Part shown: positions 34,320 through 44,329 of the stretch, piece after piece | How the letters are laid out: every line of letters starts with the position of its first letter | Numbering within the stretch: position 1 is the stretch's first letter | Assembly: GCA_964512485.1 (NCBI GenBank) | Contig: CAZEHJ010000010.1 | Coordinates: 1 to 63,398, forward strand | DNA: 63,398 nt | Direction of reading: 5' to 3' | From: CAZEHJ01 sp964512485 | GTDB lineage: Bacteria; Bacteroidota; Rhodothermia; Rhodothermales; UBA10348 | Notes under the pieces: model-generated | Told to the model about the DNA's origin: nothing | Database searches by the model: none | The model's input: only the letters and a program-made list of their open reading frames with translations | Position numbers and translations under genes: made by a program

Positions 34320-37300
34320 GAGGAGAGGCTTGTGGGTTTACGGCGTTTCGGCATTCCACCATCGGCTCGAATTTTTTGTTCTTCGTTGCGCAACATGGCT
34401 CGGTACATTACCTCCGCCGGATGGAGCGCCTTGCGAGACGTCCCTTCGAGAATCTGCTGCCGACAGCTTACGCCCGGAGCGACGATCGTCGTGTGCCGGG
34501 CAGTATTTTTTATGGCGGGAAACAGCCGCTGCTTCCCGATCTGCATCGAAATATCGTAGTGTTCCTTTTCAAACCCGAAAGAGCCTGCCATGCCACAGCA
34601 TCCGGAATCGATCTCATTCACGCTGCAACCCGAGATAGTTGTGAGAGCACTATGGGTCCCAGCTGTTCCAACGGCAGCTTTCTGATGGCAGTGGCCGTGC
34701 AGCAAAACCTCGCCAAAACCACTCATATCCGGGAGGATAGATGGATCTAGACCTGCAATAAAATCTTCGAACAGCACGGCCCGTTCGGCAACGAGAGGGA
34801 CACGAGGATCGCCAGGAAGCAGAGTGTGGTATTCGTCATCAAATGAGAGAAGACAGCTCGGCTCTAATCCGATAATGGGTAGTCCTTCACGCGCATGAGG
34901 TACGAGTCGGTCCAACGTCTCGGAGGCATACCTGCGTGCAAGGTCGACGAGCCCTTTGGAAATCGCGGGTCGGCCGCAGCAGCGATGCCCGGGCAGAATG
35001 ACTTCAAATCCACACGCCTCCAGAACGTTGGTCGCGGCGATCGCTACATCTGGATAGTGATACGTATTGAATGTGTCATTGAAGAGGACAACCCGTCCGG
35101 AGGGCGTCTTTTCTGGCTTACGACGACGCTTGAACCACCGAGTGAACGGCTTACGGGCAAACGGTGGAAGCGTTCGTTTGTGGGAGATTCCATAGATGCT
35201 GTCCAGGCTTCGTCGAACACCGGCCCGGGAGGACATCCTGTTCACCAGCGGAGCGAGGAGTCCGCTGTAGAGGCGTGCCTGACGGGCCGCAGACGCAAAA
35301 AACTTGGCCCTCCTCGGAGTTCCATTCGCACGATGATACCGATCAAGATATTCAACTTTGATTTTCGCCATATCGACGGACGAGGGACATTCCGACGCGC
35401 ACGCTTTACACTGCAGACAGAGGTCCATGGATTCATAAAGACGCTTGTCCGTAAGCAGGTCTGGATCGAGAGAGCCGCTCAAAATGTTTCTCAATGCATT
35501 TGCCCGACCACGCGTCGAGTGCTCTTCCTCACGGGTCGCCATAAACGACGGGCACATCGTTCCCGATCCTATTTTTCTGCACACCCCCGCCCCATTGCAC
35601 ATCTCAACGGCCGAGGCAAACCCCAGATCGTCTGAGAAGTCCAGATTGGTCCTGACCTTTATCGTTCGGTAGTCTGGCCCGAACCGAAGATCGTCCGTCA
35701 TCGGGCCGGCTCCAGTGACCATTCCCGGATTCAATATTCCTTCGGGATCGAAAATGCTTTTTGTTCTGGCGTAGAGACCGTACAGCTCGGGTCCGAAAAA
35801 GACTTCATTGAACGAACTCCGTGCCCGACCATCGCCATGCTCGCTGGAAAGCGAACCGCCGAAACCCTTCAGCATTTCGATAGAGAACGAAACGATTTCC
35901 GGCAGCTTGGCCAGTTCGCTCGCCTGTTTCGTGTTCACCAGCGGACGAATATGTACACATCCGGCGCTCGCATGGGCATAATAAGCGACCTTCAGGCCTC
36001 GGTCGTTGCAAAATGCTTCAACGCCGGTCACATACTGAGCAAGGTGTTCTACCGGAACGGCGGCATCTTCGATAAACGGAATCGGTTTGTGGTCGCCGCG
36101 TACGCTCATCAAGAAGCCAAGACCCATCTTTCTGACCGACCAGACTACGGCTTGTCCTCGGGGTGTGAGCACTTCGACGACTGAACCACACGGCACGCCA
36201 CGTGCTTTCAAATGGGAGTTGAGCCCGGCCATTCGTGCCCGAATCGCGCTCTCGGATTCAGCCTGGAACTCGGTGATCAAGACACAATTCGGCTCGCCAT
36301 CAACGAACTGCTCCAGTTTTTTGCGCCACATTGGCGACTGCCGACACATCGACATGCCCAGATTGTCGAGCAGCTCGACTGCTGAAGGATCGGTCTCCAG
36401 AATGACTTGCACGGCTTCAAGTGCGCGAACAATGTCGTCAAAGTGAATGATTGCGAGGCCTGTTGCCGCCGGTACCTGAACGAGATCCAGGGTCACTTTT
36501 TCTATGATGGCCAGAGTCCCTTCCGAACCGGAAATCATGCTGGCAAGGTTCAGGCCGGGCTTCTGCGGCAGCCTGAACGAAACGCCGTTTGTCGCGAGTC
36601 GATCCAGATTGTAGCCACCACATCTGCGCCAGTGTCTCGGGGTATCGTCTCTGATGATCTGTCTGCTCTTCTCCTCTGCGAGTATGGAGGAAAGTCCTCG
36701 ATAAATCTTCCCTTCAAGGCCGGACAGATCCGACTTACGGGCAAATTGGTCCGTATCAAGATTGGAGAACGAAGTCCGCGAGCCATCCGCCAACACCACA
36801 TCCATGGCGGCAACGTGATCTGCCGTCATTCCGTAGCAGATGGAATGACTTCCCGTGGAATTGTTGGCGACTATTCCGCCCATGGCGGCTCGATTGGAGC
36901 TGGCCGGATCCGGCCCGAATTGTAATCCATCGGGTCGCAGAAACGAATTCAGTGAATCCAGAACAACACCCGGTTGCACAGTGACCTGGCGATTATCGGG
37001 GTCAAAGGAGTCAATTCCATCCAGATGTGTCGTGAAATCAATAATGATGGAACGACCTACGGCCTGACCCGCCAGACTGCTTCCGGCGGTACGCGCAGTA
37101 ACCGGCACTCCATACTGAGCAGCGGTCTCCATGACTGCCTGTAGCTCATTCACATGGCGCGGAACGACCACCGCAAGCGGTTCGACCTGATAGATACTCG
37201 CATCGGTCGAATACAACTGCCTCCGATACCGATCCGTGTACAGGGATTTCGGAATCAGCTTGCGCAGATGTTCGAGACAGGCAATGACCTGTTTCTGTTC

Positions 37301-37321
37301 TTCCGGTTTGCGTTCGCTCAT
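34316..37321 (-). CDS. FAD-linked and Fe-S oxidase fusion (GlcD/GlpC type, D-2-hydroxyacid dehydrogenase)
   Basis: The product has 1001 residues. An N-terminal FAD_binding_4 domain (VPVTARTAGSSLAGQAVG, about residues 70-90) is followed by the FAD-oxidase C domain, then a ferredoxin part (CNGAGVCRKIGSGTMCPSF and CLQCKACASECPSS, about 575-660). Two CCG repeats close it (CCGRPAISKGL and CCGMAGSFGF). This single-chain form corresponds to GlcD plus GlcF and oxidises D-lactate, glycolate or D-2-hydroxyglutarate, passing electrons to quinone or cytochrome. It is the first gene of a coupled set with the decarboxylase and SLC13 transporter, each overlapping by 4 bases. Confidence 0.9.
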   Translation of the reverse strand: MSERKPEEQKQVIACLEHLRKLIPKSLYTDRYRRQLYSTDASIYQVEPLAVVVPRHVNELQAVMETAAQYGVPVTARTAGSSLAGQAVGRSIIIDFTTHLDGIDSFDPDNRQVTVQPGVVLDSLNSFLRPDGLQFGPDPASSNRAAMGGIVANNSTGSHSICYGMTADHVAAMDVVLADGSRTSFSNLDTDQFARKSDLSGLEGKIYRGLSSILAEEKSRQIIRDDTPRHWRRCGGYNLDRLATNGVSFRLPQKPGLNLASMISGSEGTLAIIEKVTLDLVQVPAATGLAIIHFDDIVRALEAVQVILETDPSAVELLDNLGMSMCRQSPMWRKKLEQFVDGEPNCVLITEFQAESESAIRARMAGLNSHLKARGVPCGSVVEVLTPRGQAVVWSVRKMGLGFLMSVRGDHKPIPFIEDAAVPVEHLAQYVTGVEAFCNDRGLKVAYYAHASAGCVHIRPLVNTKQASELAKLPEIVSFSIEMLKGFGGSLSSEHGDGRARSSFNEVFFGPELYGLYARTKSIFDPEGILNPGMVTGAGPMTDDLRFGPDYRTIKVRTNLDFSDDLGFASAVEMCNGAGVCRKIGSGTMCPSFMATREEEHSTRGRANALRNILSGSLDPDLLTDKRLYESMDLCLQCKACASECPSSVDMAKIKVEYLDRYHRANGTPRRAKFFASAARQARLYSGLLAPLVNRMSSRAGVRRSLDSIYGISHKRTLPPFARKPFTRWFKRRRKPEKTPSGRVVLFNDTFNTYHYPDVAIAATNVLEACGFEVILPGHRCCGRPAISKGLVDLARRYASETLDRLVPHAREGLPIIGLEPSCLLSFDDEYHTLLPGDPRVPLVAERAVLFEDFIAGLDPSILPDMSGFGEVLLHGHCHQKAAVGTAGTHSALTTISGCSVNEIDSGCCGMAGSFGFEKEHYDISMQIGKQRLFPAIKNTARHTTIVAPGVSCRQQILEGTSRKALHPAEVMYRAMLRNEEQKIRADGGMPKRRKPTSLSS

Positions 37322-37509
37322 GCGCCCATTATCGTTGTTTCCATCACTGTTTATACCATCCCCGGATCCATCGACCGTTTCTCACGGTTGGACAGCATAT
37401 TCGCACGTCCGAGGTTAGGGCGCAGACCGACATTATTCCAGTACCTTGTATTGAAATCTACCTTCGTCTTGGCCAGGGCAACTAAATATGAAACCACAAA
37501 GAGACATTT

Positions 37510-38364
37510 ATGCCTGAAATCGGCTCATATTCGCTACATACCATCGAAACAGGACGATTCGGACTCGATGGAGGTGCCATGTTTGGCATCGTGCCCAAGC
37601 CTCTCTGGGAGCGAAAGATCTCTGCGGACGAACTGAACCGTATCCCACTTCACGCCCGTTGTCTGTTGCTCCAGGGTGATGGCCGTCTGATTCTTGTCGA
37701 CAACGGGATAGGAACCAAACAAAATGACAAGTTCAGGTCGATTTATGCCGTGGACGATGAATCCATGAACCTTGATGATTCACTGGCTGAGGCCGGATTT
37801 CATCGGCAGGAAATAACCGACGTCATTCTGACTCACCTCCACTTCGATCATTGCGGAGGAAGCACGTTCATGGCAGACGACTCAGCCCGGATGGCGTTCG
37901 ACAATGCCACCTTCCACGTCCAGTCTGAGCATTGGGATTGGGCGCTCAAATCCAATGTCCGAGAGAAAGCGTCTTTTCTTCCCGACAACATTCAGCCGCT
38001 CGCCGAATCTGGGCAGTTGAACCTGATTGAAGGCCATACAGAGCTGTTTCCGGGCGTCGAGCTCATTCCTGTGGATGGACACACGAAGGCCATGCAGCTC
38101 GTTCGGATTCATGATGCCGACCACTCGCTCCTTTTTACGGCCGACCTGCTCCCGACGCATGCTCACCTGTCCCCTGCATGGAATATGAGCTATGACCTAT
38201 GGCCGATGACGACGATCAAGGAGAAAGGCAACATTCTACATCGGGCAACAGAAGAAGGATGGCACCTGTTTTTCGAACACGATCCAACCATCGGCCTGTG
38301 CGATGTTCACCTGAGTGAGCGTGGCCCTGTGATTGCGAACCCCCGGCCCCTCAGTGAGCTTTGA
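37510..38364 (+). CDS. Metallo-beta-lactamase-fold hydrolase
   Basis: The 284-residue soluble protein has the di-metal motif HLHFDH (residues 109-114) and later metal ligands in VDGHTKAM and FTADLLPTHAH. The latter resembles quorum-quenching lactonases and related hydrolases of the YtnP type. No signal peptide is seen. It is transcribed divergently from the FAD oxidase gene, and its 3' end overlaps the convergent decarboxylase gene by 14 bases. Lactone or ester hydrolysis is likely; the substrate is unknown. Confidence 0.88.
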   Translation: MPEIGSYSLHTIETGRFGLDGGAMFGIVPKPLWERKISADELNRIPLHARCLLLQGDGRLILVDNGIGTKQNDKFRSIYAVDDESMNLDDSLAEAGFHRQEITDVILTHLHFDHCGGSTFMADDSARMAFDNATFHVQSEHWDWALKSNVREKASFLPDNIQPLAESGQLNLIEGHTELFPGVELIPVDGHTKAMQLVRIHDADHSLLFTADLLPTHAHLSPAWNMSYDLWPMTTIKEKGNILHRATEEGWHLFFEHDPTIGLCDVHLSERGPVIANPRPLSEL

Positions 38365-40315
38365 TTTCTGATTCAAGCAGGTCCAGGAAATCGGTCAGGT
38401 ACGATTTCCCTCCGGCTTCTTTCGCTTCAACCCACCGGTTCATAAAAACCAACCGGAGAACGGTCAGCTCATCAGCATCGTGTTCCAGCTTGCTTAAAAG
38501 CGGGTGATTCTGCACAAACGGCATGTCGACTTCGACAGTCGTTCTCGACACCAGATAGTCATAATTCTGAATGCTGAGCACATCTCGCACGCCGAAGCGA
38601 CGCCCCAGGTGTTCGTTCAAATTATTCAGTTCGGAAAGAGATTTGGCGCCACCTGGATCCGCGAAAAGGCATACGATATTGGTATGCGGCCTGAACAACG
38701 AATGAACACCAGATCGTTTGCTTGTCAATCGCTCGAAATCGCGTGCGATACGGCACAGGATTGACAACTGTCGCCCATATCCTTCCCTGTTGAGTGGAAT
38801 CAGGCGATGCGAAAACCAGACCGATGCGGCGACGGCACCGGGTTTGGAACCCTCCAAGATGAATTTGCCGAGCTGAGGGGCAGGATCGGATTCACGGTTT
38901 GTGTCCTCGCGATCCAGACAGTAGGCAGCCGATTCAGCCACGAGATCTTTCAAAAAGCCGTTTTTCAGAATGATGGAGCCTGCTCCGTAAGGGATGTATC
39001 CGGCTTTGTGAGGATCGACAGTGATCGAATCCACTCGGCGGACGGCGTCAAACGCTCGCTGAATCCATTCGTCGGATTCATCAAGCGGGTTGAATCCAGA
39101 CTCCCCATTCCTGAACATGGTGGCAAAGTATCCACCGTATGCGGCGTCCACGTGGACGGCCGCGAACAGTCCTCTCTCAAACATGGCGTCCCGGACGTCC
39201 ACCAGCTGTTCGAGTGGGTCTACAGAACCGAATTCCGTGGTCCCCAGAACGGCGGCCATCTGCAATACGGGCTGTCTGTTCTCGATACACCTGACAAGAA
39301 CATTCTCCAGGTCGGATGCTGACATTCTGAACTCTTCATCCACGTCCACCGTGAGATAATTGACACGGCCGATACCGAGAAGGCTGGCCGATCGTTTCCA
39401 TGAATAGTGCGCGGTCCGCGGAACTACAACCACCGGCTCCACCCACTCCGTTTGGAAGATTGCCTCGACCTGCCGGATGAATCGATGTTCGCCGAGATGG
39501 GATACGAGGTGCGGCTCCAGCTCAGCCCAGCGCGCTTCCGGATCCTGGCCGACAGAGAGAAATTCATTGAGGAGGATCTCTGAATCTTCCAGAGAGAAGT
39601 TCATGAGCCTGAAGAGTTCGTCTGCTCCTGTTTCGCCGCTGACTCCGTCATTCTCCCGCCGGGCCATTTCAATTGAAACAGCGAGATATCGCCCTGCTTT
39701 CACGAACCAGAGCGACTCATAGTTTGCAACAGAGCCTCCGGACGTCAAGTGACCGAAAGAGCGGTCTTCGTCGAACCCGAATAACCGAGCGAACTGTTTT
39801 CCGACCTCCAACTCATACCGAATGGTTACGGGAGAAGCTTCGCTTGAAACGTTGTTCGGATTGTAGAGAAGTGTGGCGAAGTAGGCCACAAGGCTCGGGA
39901 GGGTGGTTTCCGAAATCATATGCGCCATGTAGCGCGGACTGAAGACGGGAACGTCCAGCTTCAGATCTGAAACCAGCGAAAAGAGTTCGGTGAAAAACTG
40001 CTCTTTGAAATGGGAAGCATCAGCACCGTTGACCTTCGAGTACCCGATCGCTGGCGGGTCTTTGGGATAATAGTTTCGTCTCCAGAAAACGTGGTCGTTC
40101 AGAACCAAATGGAGAGCTTCGGACAGAAACTGCCTTTGTTCTGATTTGGGGCCAAGAAAATACAGGTCCAGATCGTGTTCGAAATCGGGAATGTGTTCCG
40201 AACCCGGAGTGTGATCAAAATCTAGACCAGTTTCTGCTTCAGCACCTTTGGAAGAGCCGTTTTCGGCTTGAATATCCTGATTCAAAGTGCTGGAATCCAT
40301 CGACGTCGCTTTCAT
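38351..40315 (-). CDS. Second PLP-dependent decarboxylase (long form)
   Basis: The 654-residue protein of the group II decarboxylase fold has the PLP lysine in VDPHKAGYIPYGAGS and the cofactor Asp in HVDAAYGGYFATMF. The N-terminal block SPRYMAHMISETTLPS matches tyrosine/glutamate decarboxylase-like enzymes. It is ~150 residues longer than usual, with a polar N-terminal extension of about 50 residues and inserts. It shares little with the decarboxylase at 32.9 kb beyond the fold. The first 14 bases of overlap with the metallo-hydrolase are tail to tail. Substrate unknown. Confidence 0.85.
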   Translation of the reverse strand: MKATSMDSSTLNQDIQAENGSSKGAEAETGLDFDHTPGSEHIPDFEHDLDLYFLGPKSEQRQFLSEALHLVLNDHVFWRRNYYPKDPPAIGYSKVNGADASHFKEQFFTELFSLVSDLKLDVPVFSPRYMAHMISETTLPSLVAYFATLLYNPNNVSSEASPVTIRYELEVGKQFARLFGFDEDRSFGHLTSGGSVANYESLWFVKAGRYLAVSIEMARRENDGVSGETGADELFRLMNFSLEDSEILLNEFLSVGQDPEARWAELEPHLVSHLGEHRFIRQVEAIFQTEWVEPVVVVPRTAHYSWKRSASLLGIGRVNYLTVDVDEEFRMSASDLENVLVRCIENRQPVLQMAAVLGTTEFGSVDPLEQLVDVRDAMFERGLFAAVHVDAAYGGYFATMFRNGESGFNPLDESDEWIQRAFDAVRRVDSITVDPHKAGYIPYGAGSIILKNGFLKDLVAESAAYCLDREDTNRESDPAPQLGKFILEGSKPGAVAASVWFSHRLIPLNREGYGRQLSILCRIARDFERLTSKRSGVHSLFRPHTNIVCLFADPGGAKSLSELNNLNEHLGRRFGVRDVLSIQNYDYLVSRTTVEVDMPFVQNHPLLSKLEHDADELTVLRLVFMNRWVEAKEAGGKSYLTDFLDLLESEIKAH

Positions 40316-40444
40316 GACATATCCTCCGGTTCCAATTTGGTGCGGATAGCGTGAGGTTTCGATGGAGCGCTCGAAAAGATGCTCTGAATTTGTGTTGGCA
40401 GACCGGATCTCAGAGCATCCGTTCGCTCCCGAGTCGTCGGGATT

Positions 40445-41515
40445 CTATTCCAGAATCGACTCACCAATCGCTGTCCGGTTCTCGTATGAGAGGCCGAGCA
40501 AAGACGCCACCGTAGCCGCGACCTGATTTTGATAGAGCGGTTCACCACCCTCGTTTTCACCCGTGGCTTCAATGCCCGGGCCCAGGAGAGCAATCCAGAT
40601 ATTTTCGGATCCAGCCCAGTCGTCCGTTGATCCGTGACCAATCCAGGCATCGTGATATCCGCGACCATGATCGGTGGTAATAACAAATGCGGTCTTGTCA
40701 GCATAGTCTTCCTGGCTCTGAACCCAGGTCCACAAATCGGCGATAAATTGATCGGTTCGATGAGCCGAGTCGAGATAGTGATGATATTCGGCGTCATGGG
40801 CAAAATCGTCAGTCTCTCCGTATGAGATGTAGACAAGTCTGGGGCGCTCACGTTTGATGTATTCCAGAGCAAAATGATGGGTGAAGACATCCAGACGAAC
40901 GGTACCCCAGGGAGAGGGCGTCTGTGCCTGTATTTGATTGAGCCATTTTTCCTTTTCAGACAGGTCGCCCATCGCCAACTCAAATCCGGCATTTACGGGC
41001 ACACCGCTGCGTTCCTCGTTGATGATGTATGGGAAAACGTCCCACGATCCGAATGCGGCCACACGCCCTTCAAATCCCGGCTGGTTGTTGACCCACTCCA
41101 GGACGGTTGTATTCTCGTTTTGTTTTTTGGCGTTACTGTCGATCGCAGGGTCGGCAAAACCAGTCAGGATTTCATTGTAGCCGGGATACGAGAAGACGCG
41201 ATTGTTGGTCACGTTGACCAGGCTGCCTTTTTCACGGTTTCCGTATATCGCGCCATTCTCCACAATCGTAGACCAGAAGAAAGGCATGAGAAGGGCGCGG
41301 CGCTCCTCTGGAGCGTCGCGCCAGAAACGCTCTCGAAGAGATTCACTCCCGCTCGTATACTCCTCGTTTTCCAGCAGCCACTCATCGACACCTGTGAAAA
41401 GCTCCTCCCATCGAAGCCCGTCGAGCGTAATCAGGAAAACATTTTCAACCTGCTGGGCCCGAGCAGTTGAAGCACTGACGACCAGGCATGCGACTAGAAG
41501 TACGAAACGATTCAT
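40445..41515 (-). CDS. Secreted alkaline-phosphatase-superfamily enzyme
   Basis: The product has 356 residues with a signal peptide ending ARAQ. Motifs are LITLDGLRWEELFTG (metal Asp), FSYPGYNEILTG (nucleophile loop), YGETDDFAHD and TTDHGRGYHDAWIGHG (metal Asp/His). This is the layout of periplasmic phosphopentomutase/nucleotide-pyrophosphatase-like members of the alkaline phosphatase superfamily. Sulfatase activity is less likely because the Cys/Ser formylglycine motif is missing. Its start overlaps the stop of the PhoD-like gene by 4 bases. Confidence 0.8.
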   Translation of the reverse strand: MNRFVLLVACLVVSASTARAQQVENVFLITLDGLRWEELFTGVDEWLLENEEYTSGSESLRERFWRDAPEERRALLMPFFWSTIVENGAIYGNREKGSLVNVTNNRVFSYPGYNEILTGFADPAIDSNAKKQNENTTVLEWVNNQPGFEGRVAAFGSWDVFPYIINEERSGVPVNAGFELAMGDLSEKEKWLNQIQAQTPSPWGTVRLDVFTHHFALEYIKRERPRLVYISYGETDDFAHDAEYHHYLDSAHRTDQFIADLWTWVQSQEDYADKTAFVITTDHGRGYHDAWIGHGSTDDWAGSENIWIALLGPGIEATGENEGGEPLYQNQVAATVASLLGLSYENRTAIGESILE

Positions 41516-44175
41516 TTTCTGATGGGATCGGTGAGCGGATACTGATCAGGCTGCAACTCAAATTCGCGAACGGTATTGTCTGGCCAGGTCAACGTCAGGC
41601 GATAGGACTTCGAGGCGTCATAGACGGGAATCTCGTACGCTGTTCCGTGCGGCCGGTAGGAATACACATGATCACCTGAATCCAGTTCGCTCACTTCGAC
41701 TTCAGGAGCAGCGCCGGCCTCGTACGTCAGGGTCGCCAAGAAGGCTGCCGGTGTGCGTCCGTCTCCATCTTCCTGATGGAATTCAACGGGCCAATCCTTG
41801 TATGGCATCGCTCCTTCTTCTGAAGGATCCACCCATCGGGGCCACGCCGAAAGCGAAATTTCCCGCGTGATCTTGTTCATCTTGATGATTCCATAACCGG
41901 GTGTACGATCATAGAGCGCTGATGGCTCATAGCCCGAATTGACGGGATTCGCTACCGCTTCAACTGTCATAAAATTGCCAAACCCGTCCAGATGATCACC
42001 CGTATACCATGAACGATCCGGATCGCGGGTCGGACTTACATCGGGTGGAAACCACCTTCTGGGCCAGATATTGGCTATGGAAGGCACGACAAACCCGTAT
42101 CCGGCATCCCTGAATGCGTCTTTTCCGTAGCGGACCGTGCTTCCGAGATGTTGATCTCCCGCCACGTGGAACGCCCTCGCCCGACGCATGACGTCTACCG
42201 CCTTATCGCGACCCGTCTGGGGCCAACCATTGGAATCCATATCCATCGCTTTCTTGTACCCTGTGACGATTTCACCGGGAGGCGGGATGGGCAGACCAGG
42301 TATGACGGAACCGTTCATCGCATCCACGGGGATGGAGGCCACGTTGGCAAACAGGGTCTGGGAAAGCAAAACCTTCATCCAGGTATCCTGTCCCCATTCT
42401 TTTGCCCAGTTGTCCAGAAAGGACAGCTGGCGTTTTCCCAATAGCACAGCATCGGGATGATCTCCGCTGACTGCTGCATCCCAATTGCGATTGGAGGGCC
42501 AACCATTCCGCACTTCCGCACCATGAAGGAGCGTTCGGGGGGCGCTCTTGAACTGGCGGTCCGCAACAATACCAAAGGACACACCACCAAACTCCATATT
42601 GGTGTAGTAAACCGATATGTCCTGTTCGACAGGCGTCGGATCAAATGCGTCCGGCAAATGCGACGATTGCGTGCGGTGGACCGCGTTCACAAACTCGGCG
42701 GACTGGATATACCCACCATTGTCAGATGCCGGCCGGAAGGGACCCGTGGCCGCCTTTCCTCCTGCTCCCCAGACGTTGCCGTGGTAAACATCATGATCGT
42801 CAGGAATCGTCACGGTTGGACGATTTCTGGTCAGATCACCGAATGCCCACAAAAACCTGTTCCAGTGATAAAGATAATCGATAATCGCCGTATCGGTTGG
42901 CTGCCGGACTATTCCTGCGAGACCGCCCTCGTAGATCTGATCTCCGGCGAAGAAATACATATCAGCCCCGTGGTAGGCGGCCCGATCAGCCACTTCAGAA
43001 TGTGGCCACCAGAAATGGTTGTGGGTCCAGGACCCGTCGCCTCCAGAGATATGGTGGCAGTTCATCGCTGCCAGGACAAACTCATCTCCTTCGACTGACG
43101 AATGAATGATTCCGTCATAGGTATACCCCTCCGGTGCACTTCCCTCCCAGAGCGAATACTTGACCCGAAAAGGTGTGTCCTCGGTACGACTCCAATTTTC
43201 AACGCGGAATCCGATCGTAAATCCGTTTGTGTCGAGTTCGCCCGTAGCTATCGTTTCCCATGAAGAACCATCGAGGATCTGTAAATCTGCCACCTGAGAA
43301 TCATCTGGACCCAGAGGACCCATCTGAGCTGTTATTTTCAGGATGCCTTCGCTGACAGTGTATTGAACGCCCATAACCGGGCCGAACGAACGGGAGTCAT
43401 CTTTCTCAACCTTCGTTCCTTCGAGCGCCCATTCATCGAACCAGTACCCTTTGCCCTCAGAAGAAGCACTTCGGTGTGACACCACAGCAACATTGCCGGA
43501 GAAATACTTGGCAGGGACATCTCGATAGACGGCATGTGATATGATCTCATCCGTTTCAGGATCGAACGTCTCCACGACCATGGAATATTCGTCCTCCGTC
43601 GAGGTGGCCATCACGCGAATTCCAACATCGCTGAGGTCCTGTACCCTTCCCTCTGAAGACTCATGCTCCAGGAGCGGCCAGTCGTCGGTTTTGAAGTCGC
43701 CGCGAGCTCCGCGCCGAACATCGGGATTTTCGTTGTCCCGAACTACGATGCTTCCGCTGCCATCCACGCCAACGATCAGCCCACCTCCAGGGGCTGGCCA
43801 GTGGTGGACAAGGGCCGAAATCCGATAGTCAGTATCCGGGCCGCCTGCCCCAATTAGAAATCCCGTCCATGTGCTGTCTCCGGCAATATCAGGCGCGTTG
43901 ACCGATCCCGTACGAACGCTCATGTTCAAGCCGCCAGGCCGATCGTTCAGGTAATGGGTCAGCAGATGCACCGTGCGCATAGGCTTGGCTGCCCGCCCTT
44001 CGACGCTTTCCAGTCTCCCGTTTCGCAACTCCCAGTCCAGCATGCGATTGGCGTAGAACTGGGGTCCAATCCATATTCGATCAGGAGAACTCGCGAACTG
44101 GATGTCCGCAGCATTTTCAGGGGGTGAACAAGCAGAAAGAACGAAAAGTAGCAGAAAGGACCAGCGGCGCAGCAT
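41512..44175 (-). CDS. PhoD-like metallophosphatase lipoprotein
   Basis: The 887-residue protein has a lipobox (FVLSAC) at the N-terminus. A beta-rich N-terminal half (a concanavalin-like domain, residues ~40-260) precedes the PhoD-like catalytic part with FFAGDQIYEGG, PDDHDVYHGN and VAGDQHLGS, which carry the metal ligands. It should hydrolyse phosphodiesters or phospholipids outside the cytoplasm. The downstream alkaline-phosphatase-type gene overlaps by 4 bases, so the two form a phosphate-release pair. It is longer than typical PhoD because of the N-terminal domain. Confidence 0.85.
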   Translation of the reverse strand: MLRRWSFLLLFVLSACSPPENAADIQFASSPDRIWIGPQFYANRMLDWELRNGRLESVEGRAAKPMRTVHLLTHYLNDRPGGLNMSVRTGSVNAPDIAGDSTWTGFLIGAGGPDTDYRISALVHHWPAPGGGLIVGVDGSGSIVVRDNENPDVRRGARGDFKTDDWPLLEHESSEGRVQDLSDVGIRVMATSTEDEYSMVVETFDPETDEIISHAVYRDVPAKYFSGNVAVVSHRSASSEGKGYWFDEWALEGTKVEKDDSRSFGPVMGVQYTVSEGILKITAQMGPLGPDDSQVADLQILDGSSWETIATGELDTNGFTIGFRVENWSRTEDTPFRVKYSLWEGSAPEGYTYDGIIHSSVEGDEFVLAAMNCHHISGGDGSWTHNHFWWPHSEVADRAAYHGADMYFFAGDQIYEGGLAGIVRQPTDTAIIDYLYHWNRFLWAFGDLTRNRPTVTIPDDHDVYHGNVWGAGGKAATGPFRPASDNGGYIQSAEFVNAVHRTQSSHLPDAFDPTPVEQDISVYYTNMEFGGVSFGIVADRQFKSAPRTLLHGAEVRNGWPSNRNWDAAVSGDHPDAVLLGKRQLSFLDNWAKEWGQDTWMKVLLSQTLFANVASIPVDAMNGSVIPGLPIPPPGEIVTGYKKAMDMDSNGWPQTGRDKAVDVMRRARAFHVAGDQHLGSTVRYGKDAFRDAGYGFVVPSIANIWPRRWFPPDVSPTRDPDRSWYTGDHLDGFGNFMTVEAVANPVNSGYEPSALYDRTPGYGIIKMNKITREISLSAWPRWVDPSEEGAMPYKDWPVEFHQEDGDGRTPAAFLATLTYEAGAAPEVEVSELDSGDHVYSYRPHGTAYEIPVYDASKSYRLTLTWPDNTVREFELQPDQYPLTDPIRK

Positions 44176-44257
44176 AATCTCGCATCGGGATGGTGGGAGC
44201 GAATGCCAGTGTACGAATGGGACGCCTTTGCGTCATCAGGTCGGCCGGATAAAATGA

Positions 44258-44285
44258 GTGCGGCCCGGCGAAAGCCGGGCCGCAC
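44258..44285 (-). terminator. Terminator after the multiheme gene
   Basis: GTGCGGCCCGGC and GCCGGGCCGCAC make a perfect 12-bp stem with a TTTC loop (GAAA on the plus strand). On the minus strand it is followed by TCATTTTATCC. It lies 44 bases past the stop of the multiheme cytochrome gene. Confidence 0.75.
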
Positions 44286-44329
44286 CCTGATTCACTCACG
44301 AGATCATCTGCACGGATGTTGTCACTTGT

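Noticed and set aside
34895..35635. 246-codon plus-strand open frame inside the FAD/Fe-S oxidase gene
   Set aside because: Antisense shadow; composition is Arg/Ser-rich without any domain pattern.
40312..40992. 226-codon minus-strand frame overlapping the phosphatase-like gene
   Set aside because: Same strand but another frame of the gene at 40445-41515, which has signal peptide and catalytic motifs; the alternative product has none.
40445..41515. Arylsulfatase
   Set aside because: No C/S-x-P-S-R formylglycine motif; the nucleophile loop fits phosphatase-type members of the superfamily.
42457..43098. 213-codon plus-strand open frame inside the PhoD-like gene
   Set aside because: Antisense shadow of a well-supported gene with clear catalytic motifs; no own motifs or ribosome site.
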